Shown piece by piece: positions 34,836 to 44,272 of a stretch of 64,000 bases of DNA; position 1 is the stretch's first letter, and each line of letters opens with the position of its first letter. Below the pieces are notes generated by a model. That model did no database searches. It was given only the letters and a program-made list of their open reading frames with translations, and had not been told where the DNA came from. A program made the translations under genes and the position numbers. This DNA comes from an uncultured eubacterium 1-6 (GTDB lineage: Bacteria > Bacillota > Clostridia > Lachnospirales > Lachnospiraceae), in contig CAIFEZ010000009.1 in assembly GCA_903789595.1 (NCBI GenBank), forward strand, positions 52,264 to 116,263, written 5' to 3'.

Positions 34836-36367
34836 TGCATCGAAAAAAAATCGGCACGGACAATTCTTCTCCGGAATCCGCACCTTCCACATATGGACCG
34901 AGGCGCCTTCTCCACACACTGGAGGGTAAGCTTACCCTTGCTTTTCTCGTAGCCACCGCCGCCATTTTTGCCGTGAACTTTTTTCTGTTTCTGAATATCA
35001 ACAGCGCGCTGGAGAAGATCAACCGGGTCTTCTACTCCAACGTGCAGACCAACAGCCTGTCCGAAGCCCTCGACAACGTCCAGCAGGGTCTTACTGACTA
35101 TCTGAATGTAGGGAGCTCGGAGAATCTGCGGAATTTTTATCAGGTACAGGCGGAATACGCGGACTGTCTTGCGGCATTCGGCGATTATTCCGACAGCGTC
35201 GAGATCCAGAGCACGACCCGGGATATCCGGAATCTCTCCGAGCACTACACAGAGCTCTGCGAAAACGCACTCACCGCAAAACGGGGACGGAACATCCAGA
35301 AATACAAAAGCTATTACGAGGATGCCCTCAACATGAACGACATCCTTCAGTCGTACATCTACAGCATGAACAACCTCCTGCTGAAAGGAAACTCGGACAA
35401 CTATCTGAAGCTCGCGCAAACCTTCCACTCCCTGGAAATTGTGTCCCTGTTCATGATTGTTCTGATCGCCTTTCTCGACGTCTTCATGATCGTCACCACC
35501 GTCCGGCACGCGACCGCGCCGCTGCACGCCCTGATCGCGGAGGCCGGCGAGATCGGGAAGGGGAACTTCGACGTTCCGCCGCTTGCGGTGAAAAGCGACG
35601 ACGAGCTCGGCATCGTCACCTCCGCCTTCAACGAAATGGTCGTCAGCATGAAGGGCTATCTTCAGAAACTCCGGGAATCCATGGAATCCGAGAACCGGCT
35701 GAAGGAACGCGAGCTCCTCATGGACGCCCATCTGAAGGAGGCAGAACTGAAATATCTGCAGGCCCAGATCAATCCGCACTTCCTCTTCAACACGCTGAAC
35801 GCCGGCGCCCAGCTTGCCATGATGGAGGAGGCGGACGGGACCTACAAATACCTGCAGAATGTCGCCGCCTTCTTCCGGAATAAGACAAACCGCGAAAACC
35901 AGATCACCACCCTTGCGGATGAGATTGCACTCGCGGACAACTACATGTACATTATCAATGTGCGTTTCTCCGGCTCAATCACCTATGAGAAGAGAATCGA
36001 CGACGACCTGACACGGGTGTCGGTTCCCAGCATGATCCTGCAGCCCATCATCGAAAACGCGATCAATCACGGCGTCCGCGACATCGACCGTCCGGCGGTC
36101 ATTATCCTGTCCGTCTACCGGACCGGCAGATACATTACGCTCTCCGTCCATGACAACGGGAGGGGCATGACAGAAGCACAGATGAACGCGATTCTCTCCG
36201 GAAACGCTCCGGTCAGGAAGAAGGGAGACGAAACGAACGGTGTCGGCCTCTCCAACGTAATCAGCCGGATGCGGCTGTTCTACAACAGCGAGGATGTCTT
36301 CGACATTACAAGTCCGGGGGAGGGGAAAGGGACCGAGGTCCTGCTCTATATCCCGATGCCGGAATAA
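34835..36367 (+). CDS. YesM/LytS-like sensor histidine kinase
   Basis: A 510-residue membrane kinase. Transmembrane segments lie at about 32-52 and 205-226 and flank an extracellular helical domain. A HAMP domain follows, then a His_kinase domain with the phospho-acceptor motif QINPHFLFNTLNA (about residue 312). The HATPase has PIIENAINHGV (N box), DNGRGM and NGVGLSNVISRMRLFY (G box). This is the YesM class, which pairs with AraC-type YesN regulators. The gene is coupled to the upstream binding-protein sensor and followed after 54 bp by the yesN-like gene. A GGAGGAAAA ribosome binding site lies within the end of the upstream gene. Confidence 0.93.
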   Translation: MHRKKIGTDNSSPESAPSTYGPRRLLHTLEGKLTLAFLVATAAIFAVNFFLFLNINSALEKINRVFYSNVQTNSLSEALDNVQQGLTDYLNVGSSENLRNFYQVQAEYADCLAAFGDYSDSVEIQSTTRDIRNLSEHYTELCENALTAKRGRNIQKYKSYYEDALNMNDILQSYIYSMNNLLLKGNSDNYLKLAQTFHSLEIVSLFMIVLIAFLDVFMIVTTVRHATAPLHALIAEAGEIGKGNFDVPPLAVKSDDELGIVTSAFNEMVVSMKGYLQKLRESMESENRLKERELLMDAHLKEAELKYLQAQINPHFLFNTLNAGAQLAMMEEADGTYKYLQNVAAFFRNKTNRENQITTLADEIALADNYMYIINVRFSGSITYEKRIDDDLTRVSVPSMILQPIIENAINHGVRDIDRPAVIILSVYRTGRYITLSVHDNGRGMTEAQMNAILSGNAPVRKKGDETNGVGLSNVISRMRLFYNSEDVFDITSPGEGKGTEVLLYIPMPE

Positions 36368-36421
36368 CGCTGCTGCATAATATCGCATGAGCATTTACAC
36401 AATAAGGGGAATTGCAAAAAA

Positions 36422-38080
36422 ATGTACAGAGTTCTGCTAGCGGATGATGAGGGAATCGCCATTGATTCTCTTACCTATATTATGGACAAGGAATTTCACG
36501 ACAAATGCGAGGTTCGCTCCGCCAGAAGCGGCCGCACCGTGATCGAAATGGCGGAGACCTTCCGCCCGGACATCGCCGTGATGGATATACGGATGCCGGG
36601 CATCGACGGAATCGAGGCGATCCGGGAGATCCGGAAGTTCAGCCCGGCCACGGTTTTCATCGTCCTCACCGCCTATGACAAGTTCAGCTTTGCCAAGGAT
36701 GCCCTGGATCTCGGCGTCATGAGCTATCTGACAAAGCCCCTGGACCGCAAGGTCTTTGTCGATGCCATGAACCGCGCGATGTCCAGTATCGACCGGACCC
36801 GGGAACAGCGAAGCCGCGAGCTCTCAAACCGCGAGAAGCTCGACGCCGTCGTTCCCATGATCGAGAGCGGGCTCGTCTATTCCCTGCTCCTTCTGGACAA
36901 CTCCCCGGAGGTCACAGCGAACTACTGCCATCTGCTGGAGATCCCGGAATCCTATGGTTTTGTCGCTCTTCTGGCGTGCGGAGACGCCGAACCCGCCAAT
37001 CAGAATGCCGCGAATTCGAATCCTTCAGATGTTCCAGCTTCCTTCACCGGCAGCAGCGACCATCTGGGCAATCCGATCGGAACCGGGATTCGTCTGCAGA
37101 AGCACTATGCCAAAATCCGCGAGATCCTGAAGGAATACAACGCTCACGCCGTCATCGGGCAGATCATGATGAACAAGATCCCGGTCTTCATCCCCTACGA
37201 GAACAGCAAGATGGACTACATGGACCGTGTCCGGCTGATCGACCGCGTGCGTGCAAGTATTTCCGGCCTGAAGGAAGAGACCGGTGTAAGTTACCGGGTC
37301 GGAATCGGCTCCGTAATGCCCCTTTCGGACATGCGCACCTCTTATCAGGAGGCGCTTCGCTCTCTCAGCGAGAACAATGAAACGGTCTCCCACGCCGACG
37401 ACCTTCCCGTCTCCTGCACCTATGAGCAGGATTACCCGATCGATCTGGAAAAACAGCTTTTTGACAGCGTAAAGAACGGACGGATCCGGGATGCCGGATT
37501 GTATGCAGACCGTTTTTTTGCCTGGATGGAGGAAACCCAGGCGGCAGAGCACGAGAACAACGTCCGTCTGAAGACGATCGAATTTGTGCTGTGGGCCGAG
37601 CATATCGCCTACCGGAGCGGAGGACTCGGGCTGTACCGCTTCGCGGACCGCGGCGATTATCTGAAAATCGTCTCAGGGTACAGCGTCAAGGATCTGCACG
37701 CCTGGTTTGTGACGAAGATCCGTGACGCCGCCGCGAAAATCGCGGACAAATCAAAGAGCAGCGCCAGCAATCTGACCGGCCGGGCGAAGGAATACATCGA
37801 CAGTCACTACTCCTACGACCTGTCGCTCGACGACGTCTCCAGAGAGCTGAACATCAGTCCCTACTATTTCAGCAAGATTTTCAAGGAGGAGGAAGGCGTC
37901 ACCTTTATCGAATACCTGACCCGCATCCGTCTCGACCATGCGAAAAAGCTTCTCGCCGAGAACAATCTCCCGGTAAAGGAGATCTGCGCCGCAGTCGGAT
38001 ATCAGGATCCGAACTACTTCAGCCGGCTCTTCCGCCGCTCCGAGGGCGTCTCGCCGACCGAGTACCGCGAATCCCACTGA
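36422..38080 (+). CDS. YesN-like response regulator (receiver plus AraC HTH)
   Basis: A 552-residue regulator. The receiver domain (about 1-120) has VLLADDEG and phospho-acceptor VMDIRMPGIDG, with the conserved Thr in LTAYD and Lys in LTKPLD. A long middle region (about 130-440) carries a degenerate GGDEF-like or coiled region (YRVGIGSVMPLSDMRTSYQEA) common in long YesN proteins. The C-terminus is two AraC-type HTH motifs (LSLDDVSRELNISPYYFSKI, LPVKEICAAVGYQDPNYFSRLF). It should activate neighbouring sugar-uptake genes on phosphorylation by the kinase encoded upstream. GGGG precedes the start at about 9 bp. Confidence 0.93.
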   Translation: MYRVLLADDEGIAIDSLTYIMDKEFHDKCEVRSARSGRTVIEMAETFRPDIAVMDIRMPGIDGIEAIREIRKFSPATVFIVLTAYDKFSFAKDALDLGVMSYLTKPLDRKVFVDAMNRAMSSIDRTREQRSRELSNREKLDAVVPMIESGLVYSLLLLDNSPEVTANYCHLLEIPESYGFVALLACGDAEPANQNAANSNPSDVPASFTGSSDHLGNPIGTGIRLQKHYAKIREILKEYNAHAVIGQIMMNKIPVFIPYENSKMDYMDRVRLIDRVRASISGLKEETGVSYRVGIGSVMPLSDMRTSYQEALRSLSENNETVSHADDLPVSCTYEQDYPIDLEKQLFDSVKNGRIRDAGLYADRFFAWMEETQAAEHENNVRLKTIEFVLWAEHIAYRSGGLGLYRFADRGDYLKIVSGYSVKDLHAWFVTKIRDAAAKIADKSKSSASNLTGRAKEYIDSHYSYDLSLDDVSRELNISPYYFSKIFKEEEGVTFIEYLTRIRLDHAKKLLAENNLPVKEICAAVGYQDPNYFSRLFRRSEGVSPTEYRESH

Positions 38081-38311
38081 ATCAAACGCAGCGGACCTCT
38101 GCATGCTGAAATGCTCTTTCCTTCCGCGCGCACATGGATTTTTTCGAGATTTCCGCTTCCGGACGCGCGGATTTGCACACTGCTTTACATACCGATTTGA
38201 ATTATATTTCCTGTAATGGGATTAATTCACCTACATTTCATCTTTATGTAGCTTTCCTTTGTCTGTAATGTTATAATTTATCGGACTATTATATGCGGGG
38301 AGTAATATACT
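38081..38311. other. intergenic region
   Basis: No gene. TCCGCGCG (about 38125) and CGCGCGGA (about 38165) are inverted arms with a loop of about 35 bases and may end the yesN-like transcript. The right part is AT-rich and probably holds the promoter of the GGDEF/EAL gene. Confidence 0.4.
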
Positions 38312-41300
38312 TTGGCTGAATATGATGAACTGACCGGACTGCTTTCGATGAAGGGATATCTGAATGCAGTCCGAAAATATCTGACCCTTTCTCCGGATAT
38401 CCAGCATGTCCTGATTTTTTTCGACATCTGCGCTTTCCGCGATTACAATCATAAATACGGCTTCCAACAGGGGGACGATCTTCTGCTGCAGTTCGCGAAT
38501 GAACTGCGGAAGACCTTTCCCGGCGATTATATCACCCGCCTCTCTGCGGATCAGTTCTCCGTCCTGACCGACACCCACGATGTCTCCGGCAGAATCGAGC
38601 ACCTTCATCTCTTCGTCCATGTGCTGCAGAAGAACGTAAGCCTCGAGCTGAAGGCCGGCATTTATGTCCAGAGCGGCCCCGACGACACCAATGTCTCTCT
38701 GATGATTGATCACGCCCGGCTCGCCGCCAAGAGCATCCACGATCAGTACGACCACAACGCCGCCGTGTACAATGACGACATGGCCGAGCGGGAGGAGCTG
38801 CAGCGCTACATCCTGAATCACTTCGGCGAGGCGCTCGAATACGGCTATATTGAGACCTGGTATCAGCCGGTGATCCGGACTGTCAGCGGAAAAATCTGCG
38901 GATTTGAGGCACTGTGCCGCTGGAACGACCCCTCAAGGGGCATTTTGTCCCCTGCGGTCTTCATCAGCGTCCTGGAGGATGCCCACCTGATTCAGAAGCT
39001 GGATCTCCGGATGGTGGACAATGTCTGCCGCGACCTGAAGAAAGCCGAGGCAAACGGCCGTCCGGTCGTTCCAATCTCGATCAACCTGTCCCGGAATGAC
39101 TTCCTTGGCGCAGACGCGTTTAAAGAGGTCAATTCCATTGTGACCGGACACGGCATCTCCCCGGAGATGATCCGTATCGAAATCACGGAGAGCACCCTGG
39201 AGGCCGAGCCGGATTATCTGCGCCATCAGATCAGCCGCTTCCACGAGGCCGGCTATGAGATCTGGATCGACGACTTCGGAAGCCGCTATTCCACGCTCGG
39301 CACACTGAAGGACTTTGACTTCGATGTCCTCAAGATCGATCAGACGTTTGTCCGGGGCATGGAGAGCAGCCAGAAGGCGAGAACCCTCGTCGGCTCTGTC
39401 GTCAACATGGCCAAGCATCTCGGCATTCACACCCTCTGCGAGGGCGTCGAGAATTCTGCTCAGATCGAATTTCTGAAAACGATCGGCTGCGAGCAGCTGC
39501 AGGGCTTCTACTATTCAAAGCCGCTCCCGCTCGCGGACCTCCGGAATCTGATCCCGAAATTCGGCCTCGAAACACCTCAGAGAAGCAGGTGCTACAAAGC
39601 CATCGGCAGGATCAACATGATGTCAGACTCTCCGATGGAATTCGGAAGAAGCTATGACTACGGCTCGAAGGTACCGCTTATGCTCGTCGAGGCCTCCGGG
39701 AAGGATACAACTCTGCTCTATCACAATCCCGCCATGGATGAGATGGCGCAGTCCCTCAATCTGCAGGACACGGACGGGTTTCTGAAATACCTCATGTCCG
39801 TTTCGACATACCGGAATATTATCCGGCACGCAATCACGAATCCCGAGGACACCTGTGAAGTAAGCTCGCTTGATCTCGTCATCAGCAACAAGTTCTGCAG
39901 CATCAGCTTCCGCACCATTGCTTCAAAGACGGACAGCTATGCCTACATTGTCTTCACCGGCCTGATTCTGGATTCGTCGTCGACGATCTCCCGCTCCATG
40001 AACATCCACGAGGGAATTCGCCATCTTCTGACGATTTTCAGCAGAATTGACCTGTTCAACCTCGACACCGGGAAAGCGGAAAATATCTACCTGAACACCG
40101 CACAGGACAAGCTGACGGATTTTGCCGACACGAATAAGAAAACCATCGAGACCTACGCGGAGAAATACCTGAACGAGGAGGACCGCTCTTCCTTCATCGA
40201 ATTCTATGATATGACCAAGCTGAACAGCCGCATTCTGGCCAAGGGCACCAATCATATCACCGCCATTTTCATGACCCGCGACAAGACAAACCGGCAGCAC
40301 GCCCAGTCCTACACGCTGATCCCGTTCCGGAGAGGCCGGCACGCCATCGTGCTCTCCTGCATCCGGGACATCAGCAATTCCGTATACAACAGGGCCTTCC
40401 AGGATCAGCTGGCTCTGAATACCTCCGTCGGCTCCGACAGCCTGAACGAATCCATGGCGAATCTGCTCACCTCCTTCCAGGCGATCATTCAGATCAACGT
40501 CGCGGAGGACAGCTATGCCCTGCTGTACCGGAACTGGGAGCCTGTATTCGAGTCCACCCACTCGACCTTCACGGAAGGCTCCGACAACTTCTGCCGGAAC
40601 AACGTGTACCCGGACGACCGGGAACGGTATCTCGCATTCATGAATCCCCTCACCTGGGCGGATCACGCCTCGGAGAACACCTTTCATGAATTCTCCGAAT
40701 CCTTCCGGATCCGGAACGGCATCGGCGGTTTTTCCTGGATGGTCTACAACGTCATCCAGAACATCCGCGACACGGATTTCTATACGCTGGCGATCCAGTG
40801 GGTCAGCAACCCCTCCGAGGAGAATATGCTCGACTTCTGGTATTCGCAGGGCCGGGATCTGCAGATGCACATTGATCCCGTCACCAAGCTTCTGGACCGG
40901 AGGGGCATCGACCAGAAGCTCGGCCAGTACATCAGCAGCTACCCGCAGACACCGGGCGTGCTCATCAACCTGAATATCGACAACTTCAAGATCATCAATG
41001 ATATCCTGGGACGCGACATCGGAGACAAGACACTCTGCCGTCTTGCTGATTCCCTCAGGGAAAATTTTGCCGACGGCGACATCATCGGGCGCAACGCCGC
41101 CGATGAATTCATTATCTTCATGAAGGATTCCGTTCTTGCCGACGCCGAGCCTATCATCAAGAGGCTTGTATCCAATCCGATGACGGTCGGCTTCCACGGC
41201 GACAGCTACCGGTTCTTCCTGTCCGCCGGCCTTGTAGAATATCCGAAGCAGGGCAGAAAGCCCGGCACGCTCTGCCGGAAAGCAAACGCCGCTCTCTGTT

Positions 41301-41788
41301 CCGCAAAGCTCATAAAGGGACACAGCTACCGGATCTACAGTCCCGACATCTGCACCGAGAACCGCATGCAGCTTTCAAAGAGCATCACCGCTCTCGCCTC
41401 CGATCTTCCGAAGGCCATTCTGGTCTACAAGATGGCAGACGACCTGCAGATCCTCTATGCCAGCGAATACCTGATCCGGCTCTGTGAATGTAAGAGTCTG
41501 GAAGAATTCACGGAATACTCGAAGTCGAGCTTCCTCTCCATTCTCTGTCCGGAGGACCGGGAAAAAACAGAGCAGCGCATCCGGGATTACAGCGAGGCAC
41601 ACCGAACCTCCGACTCTCCGGAAATGACCGCCGAATTCCTCGTATTCTCCGAGCAGTGCCGCATCATCACCAGAAAGGGAAATATCCGCACCATCGAGAA
41701 CTGCTGCCGTCTCGTGCACAGCGTCTATTACGGAGATATCTTCTATGTATTTCTGAACAACGCAGACCGCGCCCCGGCACAGCGCTGA
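38312..41788 (+). CDS. GGDEF-EAL-GGDEF-type cyclic-di-GMP phosphodiesterase
   Basis: A 1158-residue protein without membrane segments. A first GGDEF-fold domain (1-165) has LSADQF in place of GGDEF (about residue 77). An EAL domain (about 170-425) keeps FEALCRW, ISINLSRNDF, IRIEITES, IDDFGSRYST, VLKIDQTFV and CEGVENSAQ, so it should be an active phosphodiesterase cleaving c-di-GMP. A long central region follows with PAS-like segments. A second GGDEF-fold domain (about 860-1000) carries RNAADEF instead of GGDEF, so synthase activity is unlikely. The C-terminus (1010-1158) is PAS-like. It starts at a TTG with GGGGAG 10 bp upstream. It is transcribed alone and converges on gshA. Confidence 0.9.
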   Translation: MAEYDELTGLLSMKGYLNAVRKYLTLSPDIQHVLIFFDICAFRDYNHKYGFQQGDDLLLQFANELRKTFPGDYITRLSADQFSVLTDTHDVSGRIEHLHLFVHVLQKNVSLELKAGIYVQSGPDDTNVSLMIDHARLAAKSIHDQYDHNAAVYNDDMAEREELQRYILNHFGEALEYGYIETWYQPVIRTVSGKICGFEALCRWNDPSRGILSPAVFISVLEDAHLIQKLDLRMVDNVCRDLKKAEANGRPVVPISINLSRNDFLGADAFKEVNSIVTGHGISPEMIRIEITESTLEAEPDYLRHQISRFHEAGYEIWIDDFGSRYSTLGTLKDFDFDVLKIDQTFVRGMESSQKARTLVGSVVNMAKHLGIHTLCEGVENSAQIEFLKTIGCEQLQGFYYSKPLPLADLRNLIPKFGLETPQRSRCYKAIGRINMMSDSPMEFGRSYDYGSKVPLMLVEASGKDTTLLYHNPAMDEMAQSLNLQDTDGFLKYLMSVSTYRNIIRHAITNPEDTCEVSSLDLVISNKFCSISFRTIASKTDSYAYIVFTGLILDSSSTISRSMNIHEGIRHLLTIFSRIDLFNLDTGKAENIYLNTAQDKLTDFADTNKKTIETYAEKYLNEEDRSSFIEFYDMTKLNSRILAKGTNHITAIFMTRDKTNRQHAQSYTLIPFRRGRHAIVLSCIRDISNSVYNRAFQDQLALNTSVGSDSLNESMANLLTSFQAIIQINVAEDSYALLYRNWEPVFESTHSTFTEGSDNFCRNNVYPDDRERYLAFMNPLTWADHASENTFHEFSESFRIRNGIGGFSWMVYNVIQNIRDTDFYTLAIQWVSNPSEENMLDFWYSQGRDLQMHIDPVTKLLDRRGIDQKLGQYISSYPQTPGVLINLNIDNFKIINDILGRDIGDKTLCRLADSLRENFADGDIIGRNAADEFIIFMKDSVLADAEPIIKRLVSNPMTVGFHGDSYRFFLSAGLVEYPKQGRKPGTLCRKANAALCSAKLIKGHSYRIYSPDICTENRMQLSKSITALASDLPKAILVYKMADDLQILYASEYLIRLCECKSLEEFTEYSKSSFLSILCPEDREKTEQRIRDYSEAHRTSDSPEMTAEFLVFSEQCRIITRKGNIRTIENCCRLVHSVYYGDIFYVFLNNADRAPAQR

Positions 41789-41797
41789 GCAAGTCGG

Positions 41798-41845
41798 GCA
41801 CACGAATACTTTGCATTCGGCCGCGGCTTACTGTTCACGTAAATA
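41798..41845. repeat. dispersed repeat family C, partial copy
   Basis: GCACACGAATACTTTGCATT, then CGGCCGCGGCTTACTGTTCA and CGTAAAT, matches the right half of the copies at 12181-12274 and 58130-58228. It begins 10 bp after the GGDEF/EAL stop and runs into the gshA terminator. Confidence 0.85.
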
Positions 41846-41850
41846 CAAAA

Positions 41851-41895
41851 ATACAATATGCCGTTCCGGTTCATCGCCGGAACGGCATATTGTAT
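41851..41895. terminator. terminator between convergent genes
   Basis: ATACAATATGCCGTTCCGG pairs perfectly with CCGGAACGGCATATTGTAT around a 7-base loop. It probably ends both the GGDEF/EAL and gshA transcripts, though T-runs are weak. Confidence 0.85.
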
Positions 41896-41906
41896 GATTC
41901 CCGTAT

Positions 41907-43223
41907 CTATAACGATTCAGCACCCCGATCTCGGAAACCTGCGGTTCTTCCGATGCGGGGAGTCCGTGAGTCTTCAGACGCAAGCGCAATTCCGGACTTC
42001 ATGAAATCATCCCCGTATCGCTCCAGAATAATTTCCGAATACCGGTTCTCCCTGTGGAGAATCTTATTCCGCTGAAAATCAAGTGCCGCCCCTCCGCCGA
42101 GATCACGCTCCATCCGGTCCAGAACCTCCAGCGCCTTGTCCGTAAGCGTACTTCTGGTACCGTCCGCATTCCGGAGAATCACATGCTCCAGATCCAACGC
42201 GGACGCCTTCTTCATGTTGTGAATGGCCGATTTCTGCCTCTCCTCGCTCAGCTCATAATCCGGCTGAATCGTCATCCAGCAAAGAAGCAGCCGCAAAAAC
42301 TCTACGTCCTCCTCCATCAGTCCAAACGAAGACAGCGGATTGAGATCCAGCGACCGGATCTCAATGTGACTGATTCCGCCGGAAAAAGCCTCCATGGAAT
42401 ACTCGCCGGCAGGCTTCAGCCGCACCGGATAATACAGCTCCTTCGGGGATACCAGCAGTCCCTCTGTCACATAGCGCTGAATCGACGCCACATAGGCCTC
42501 CGTGCTCTCATACCGGAGCGTCGGCGTAAAATCATTCCAGTATCCGAACTCGCTGGACCGCACCGTAGCCAGCTTCCGCTTCCGAACCTTCTCCCGCTGA
42601 TTCTCCTCAAAAAGGGAAAGGTCGTAGAGAGGACTTGCCGCCGTCAGCGCCACGATCAGCCAGCTGTACATCGTCGCCTTTCGGGCCAGCTTCAGATACA
42701 GAGCATCGACGAACCTTCTGAAATCCGTCTCCCCGCTCTCTTCAAATGTCCGTCTTAGGAATCCGGCGGGATAGGAATAATTGAAATGAATGCCGGAAAG
42801 CAGCATCTTCCGCTTTCCGTATTTTCGTCCAAGGTAATTCCGGTATGCGGTCCGATCCGCCAGCTCCCCCGTGAACTGCGCCACGGGAATCTCGTCCTCG
42901 CCGGAGATGCGGGGCGGATTGCTGAACGGCCAGAGCATCTCACGGCCGGATTCCAGATTCCACAGCGTGTCCGCGGCATATTCGTGATACTTCCTCACAG
43001 CATCTACCGCACGCCGGACGCTCCCCTCCGGGTCTGTTATGATCTCCACCTGATTTTCACAGAAATCCCGGTCTATGTGCCTGTCTCCGGAAAAAGGATG
43101 GGGCGTCTGTGCCAGACGCCCGTCCATCGTCACCCGGAGACTCTCTTTTTCCAGGCCGAAGCCTCCGGACGTTTCGAGAAGCGACAGCTTCTCCTGATTG
43201 CTTAATCTGCTACTAATTCTCAT
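41907..43223 (-). CDS. gshA: glutamate-cysteine ligase (stand-alone GshA)
   Basis: A 438-residue ligase of the proteobacterial GshA type, also the N-terminal half of bifunctional GshF. Motifs are FGLEKESLRV near the start, DFCENQVEIIT, WPFSNPP, LSGIHFNYSY, HIEIRSLDLNPLSS and LLLCWM. It joins Glu and Cys to give gamma-glutamylcysteine. The length (438) and lack of an ATP-grasp domain show it is not GshF, and no gshB is nearby, so the product may be gamma-glutamylcysteine itself, or a distant gshB completes glutathione. It is followed by a perfect hairpin. The ribosome binding site is poor. It lies 57 bp downstream of ferritin on the same strand, so a joint oxidative-stress transcript is plausible. 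Confidence 0.9.
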   Translation of the reverse strand: MRISSRLSNQEKLSLLETSGGFGLEKESLRVTMDGRLAQTPHPFSGDRHIDRDFCENQVEIITDPEGSVRRAVDAVRKYHEYAADTLWNLESGREMLWPFSNPPRISGEDEIPVAQFTGELADRTAYRNYLGRKYGKRKMLLSGIHFNYSYPAGFLRRTFEESGETDFRRFVDALYLKLARKATMYSWLIVALTAASPLYDLSLFEENQREKVRKRKLATVRSSEFGYWNDFTPTLRYESTEAYVASIQRYVTEGLLVSPKELYYPVRLKPAGEYSMEAFSGGISHIEIRSLDLNPLSSFGLMEEDVEFLRLLLCWMTIQPDYELSEERQKSAIHNMKKASALDLEHVILRNADGTRSTLTDKALEVLDRMERDLGGGAALDFQRNKILHRENRYSEIILERYGDDFMKSGIALASEDSRTPRIGRTAGFRDRGAESL

Positions 43224-43279
43224 AAACTACCTGATCCCGGAAGAGCCGGGGTGATGTACACCGGACTGCGGCCTCCTTC

Positions 43280-43792
43280 TTACAGGACCAGAGACGGAGC
43301 GGCATAAACTCTTCCGAGCAGCTCCTGGTTCAGGGCGTACAGTCCCTTCGGATCGGAACCGAAGAGCTTGAACTTGCGGATCAGATCATCTGCGTTCTTC
43401 TCCTCTTCTCCCTGCTCCTTCACGAACCAGTCAAAGCACTGCATGGTGCGGTAATCATTGACGTCGCTTGCAGCCTTGTAGATAGTGTTGATCAGGCTGG
43501 TCACGTACTGCTCATGCTCCAGGCTGAACTTCAGCGGATCGTCCAGACTGCTGTAGGTCTTGTCCGGCTTTGCGACAGCCTCGAAGGTTACGAGTTCTCC
43601 GTTGTTCTGGAGATAGGTGCGCATCAGCATCGCGTGGTCTCTCTCCTCCTGCGCCTGGATGTCATACCAGTGCGCGAACCCGTCCAGACCCTGATCATAA
43701 TAATAGTTTGCAAAATCCAGGTACAGATACGCGGAATAAAATTCCTTGTTGATCTGATCATTAATTAATTCCTTTACTTTCTTATCAAGCAT
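43280..43792 (-). CDS. ftnA: ferritin
   Basis: A 170-residue non-haem ferritin. The four-helix bundle carries ferroxidase ligands: Glu in INKEFYSAYLYL, then the ERDHAMLMRTY segment (E..H), and Glu/Gln in WFVKEQGEEEKNADDL. The LDFANYYYDQGLDGFAHWYDIQAQ helix is typical of bacterial FtnA. The protein forms 24-subunit cages that oxidise and store iron. The ATG at 43792 has GAGGGAGAACC upstream; an earlier ATG (43852) would add a non-family 20-residue lead. It is followed on the same strand by gshA. Confidence 0.94.
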   Translation of the reverse strand: MLDKKVKELINDQINKEFYSAYLYLDFANYYYDQGLDGFAHWYDIQAQEERDHAMLMRTYLQNNGELVTFEAVAKPDKTYSSLDDPLKFSLEHEQYVTSLINTIYKAASDVNDYRTMQCFDWFVKEQGEEEKNADDLIRKFKLFGSDPKGLYALNQELLGRVYAAPSLVL

Positions 43793-43924
43793 GGTTCTCC
43801 CTCTTTTCTTAAAAAACGTCTGCTGTGTCATTGTTTCGTTAAAATAAGTCATACCACATTCCGGACAAGATTACAACCTTCGTTCAGAGAACGACAGACA
43901 CGGACATGAGCGCGTCTCTCCCTG

Positions 43925-44260
43925 TTACTGTTCACGCACAACTGACAAGGCAACGATTTCACAGCACCTTTGCCTGAGCATTACTGGCTGTTAGAAGTTT
44001 TATCCGTAAATTTTTCGTTGAATGAATAGCGAGGACTTTGCGATGAGCACTTAGCGGGCGCTTGCGGCCGCTTACGTGCGACGCATACAAATCCCTTGGC
44101 GAATGAAATGAGCCTAGTAGATTTGCAGTTTGACGAAGGCGCTTGCGCCTGAGGAGTTCCGCAGCTTCAATAAAAAAGGATAAAACTTTGTTACAGCCAG
44201 TTTGCGAACGGCAACAGGGATGTGAAATCTCTGCCTTTCAGATATACCGTGAGCAGTAAC
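43925..44260. repeat. dispersed repeat family B (MITE-like), full-length copy
   Basis: About 336 bp with imperfect inverted termini of about 80 bp: GTTACTGTTCACG at the left and CGTGAGCAGTAAC at the right, each followed inwards by a GATTTCACAG-like block and ACTGGCTG.TA...AAAGTTTTATCC. The core has GCGCTTGCGGCCGCTTACG-type palindromes. It lies inverted relative to the copies at 25917 and 63843. Flanking TCTCCCT and TCTCCCC could be a target duplication. No gene is inside. Confidence 0.85.
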
Positions 44261-44272
44261 TCTCCCCCCCTG

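Noticed and set aside
39923..41323. 466-codon leftward frame opposite the GGDEF/EAL gene
   Set aside because: Shadow of a real gene; Val/Gly/Asp-rich with no motif or ribosome binding site.
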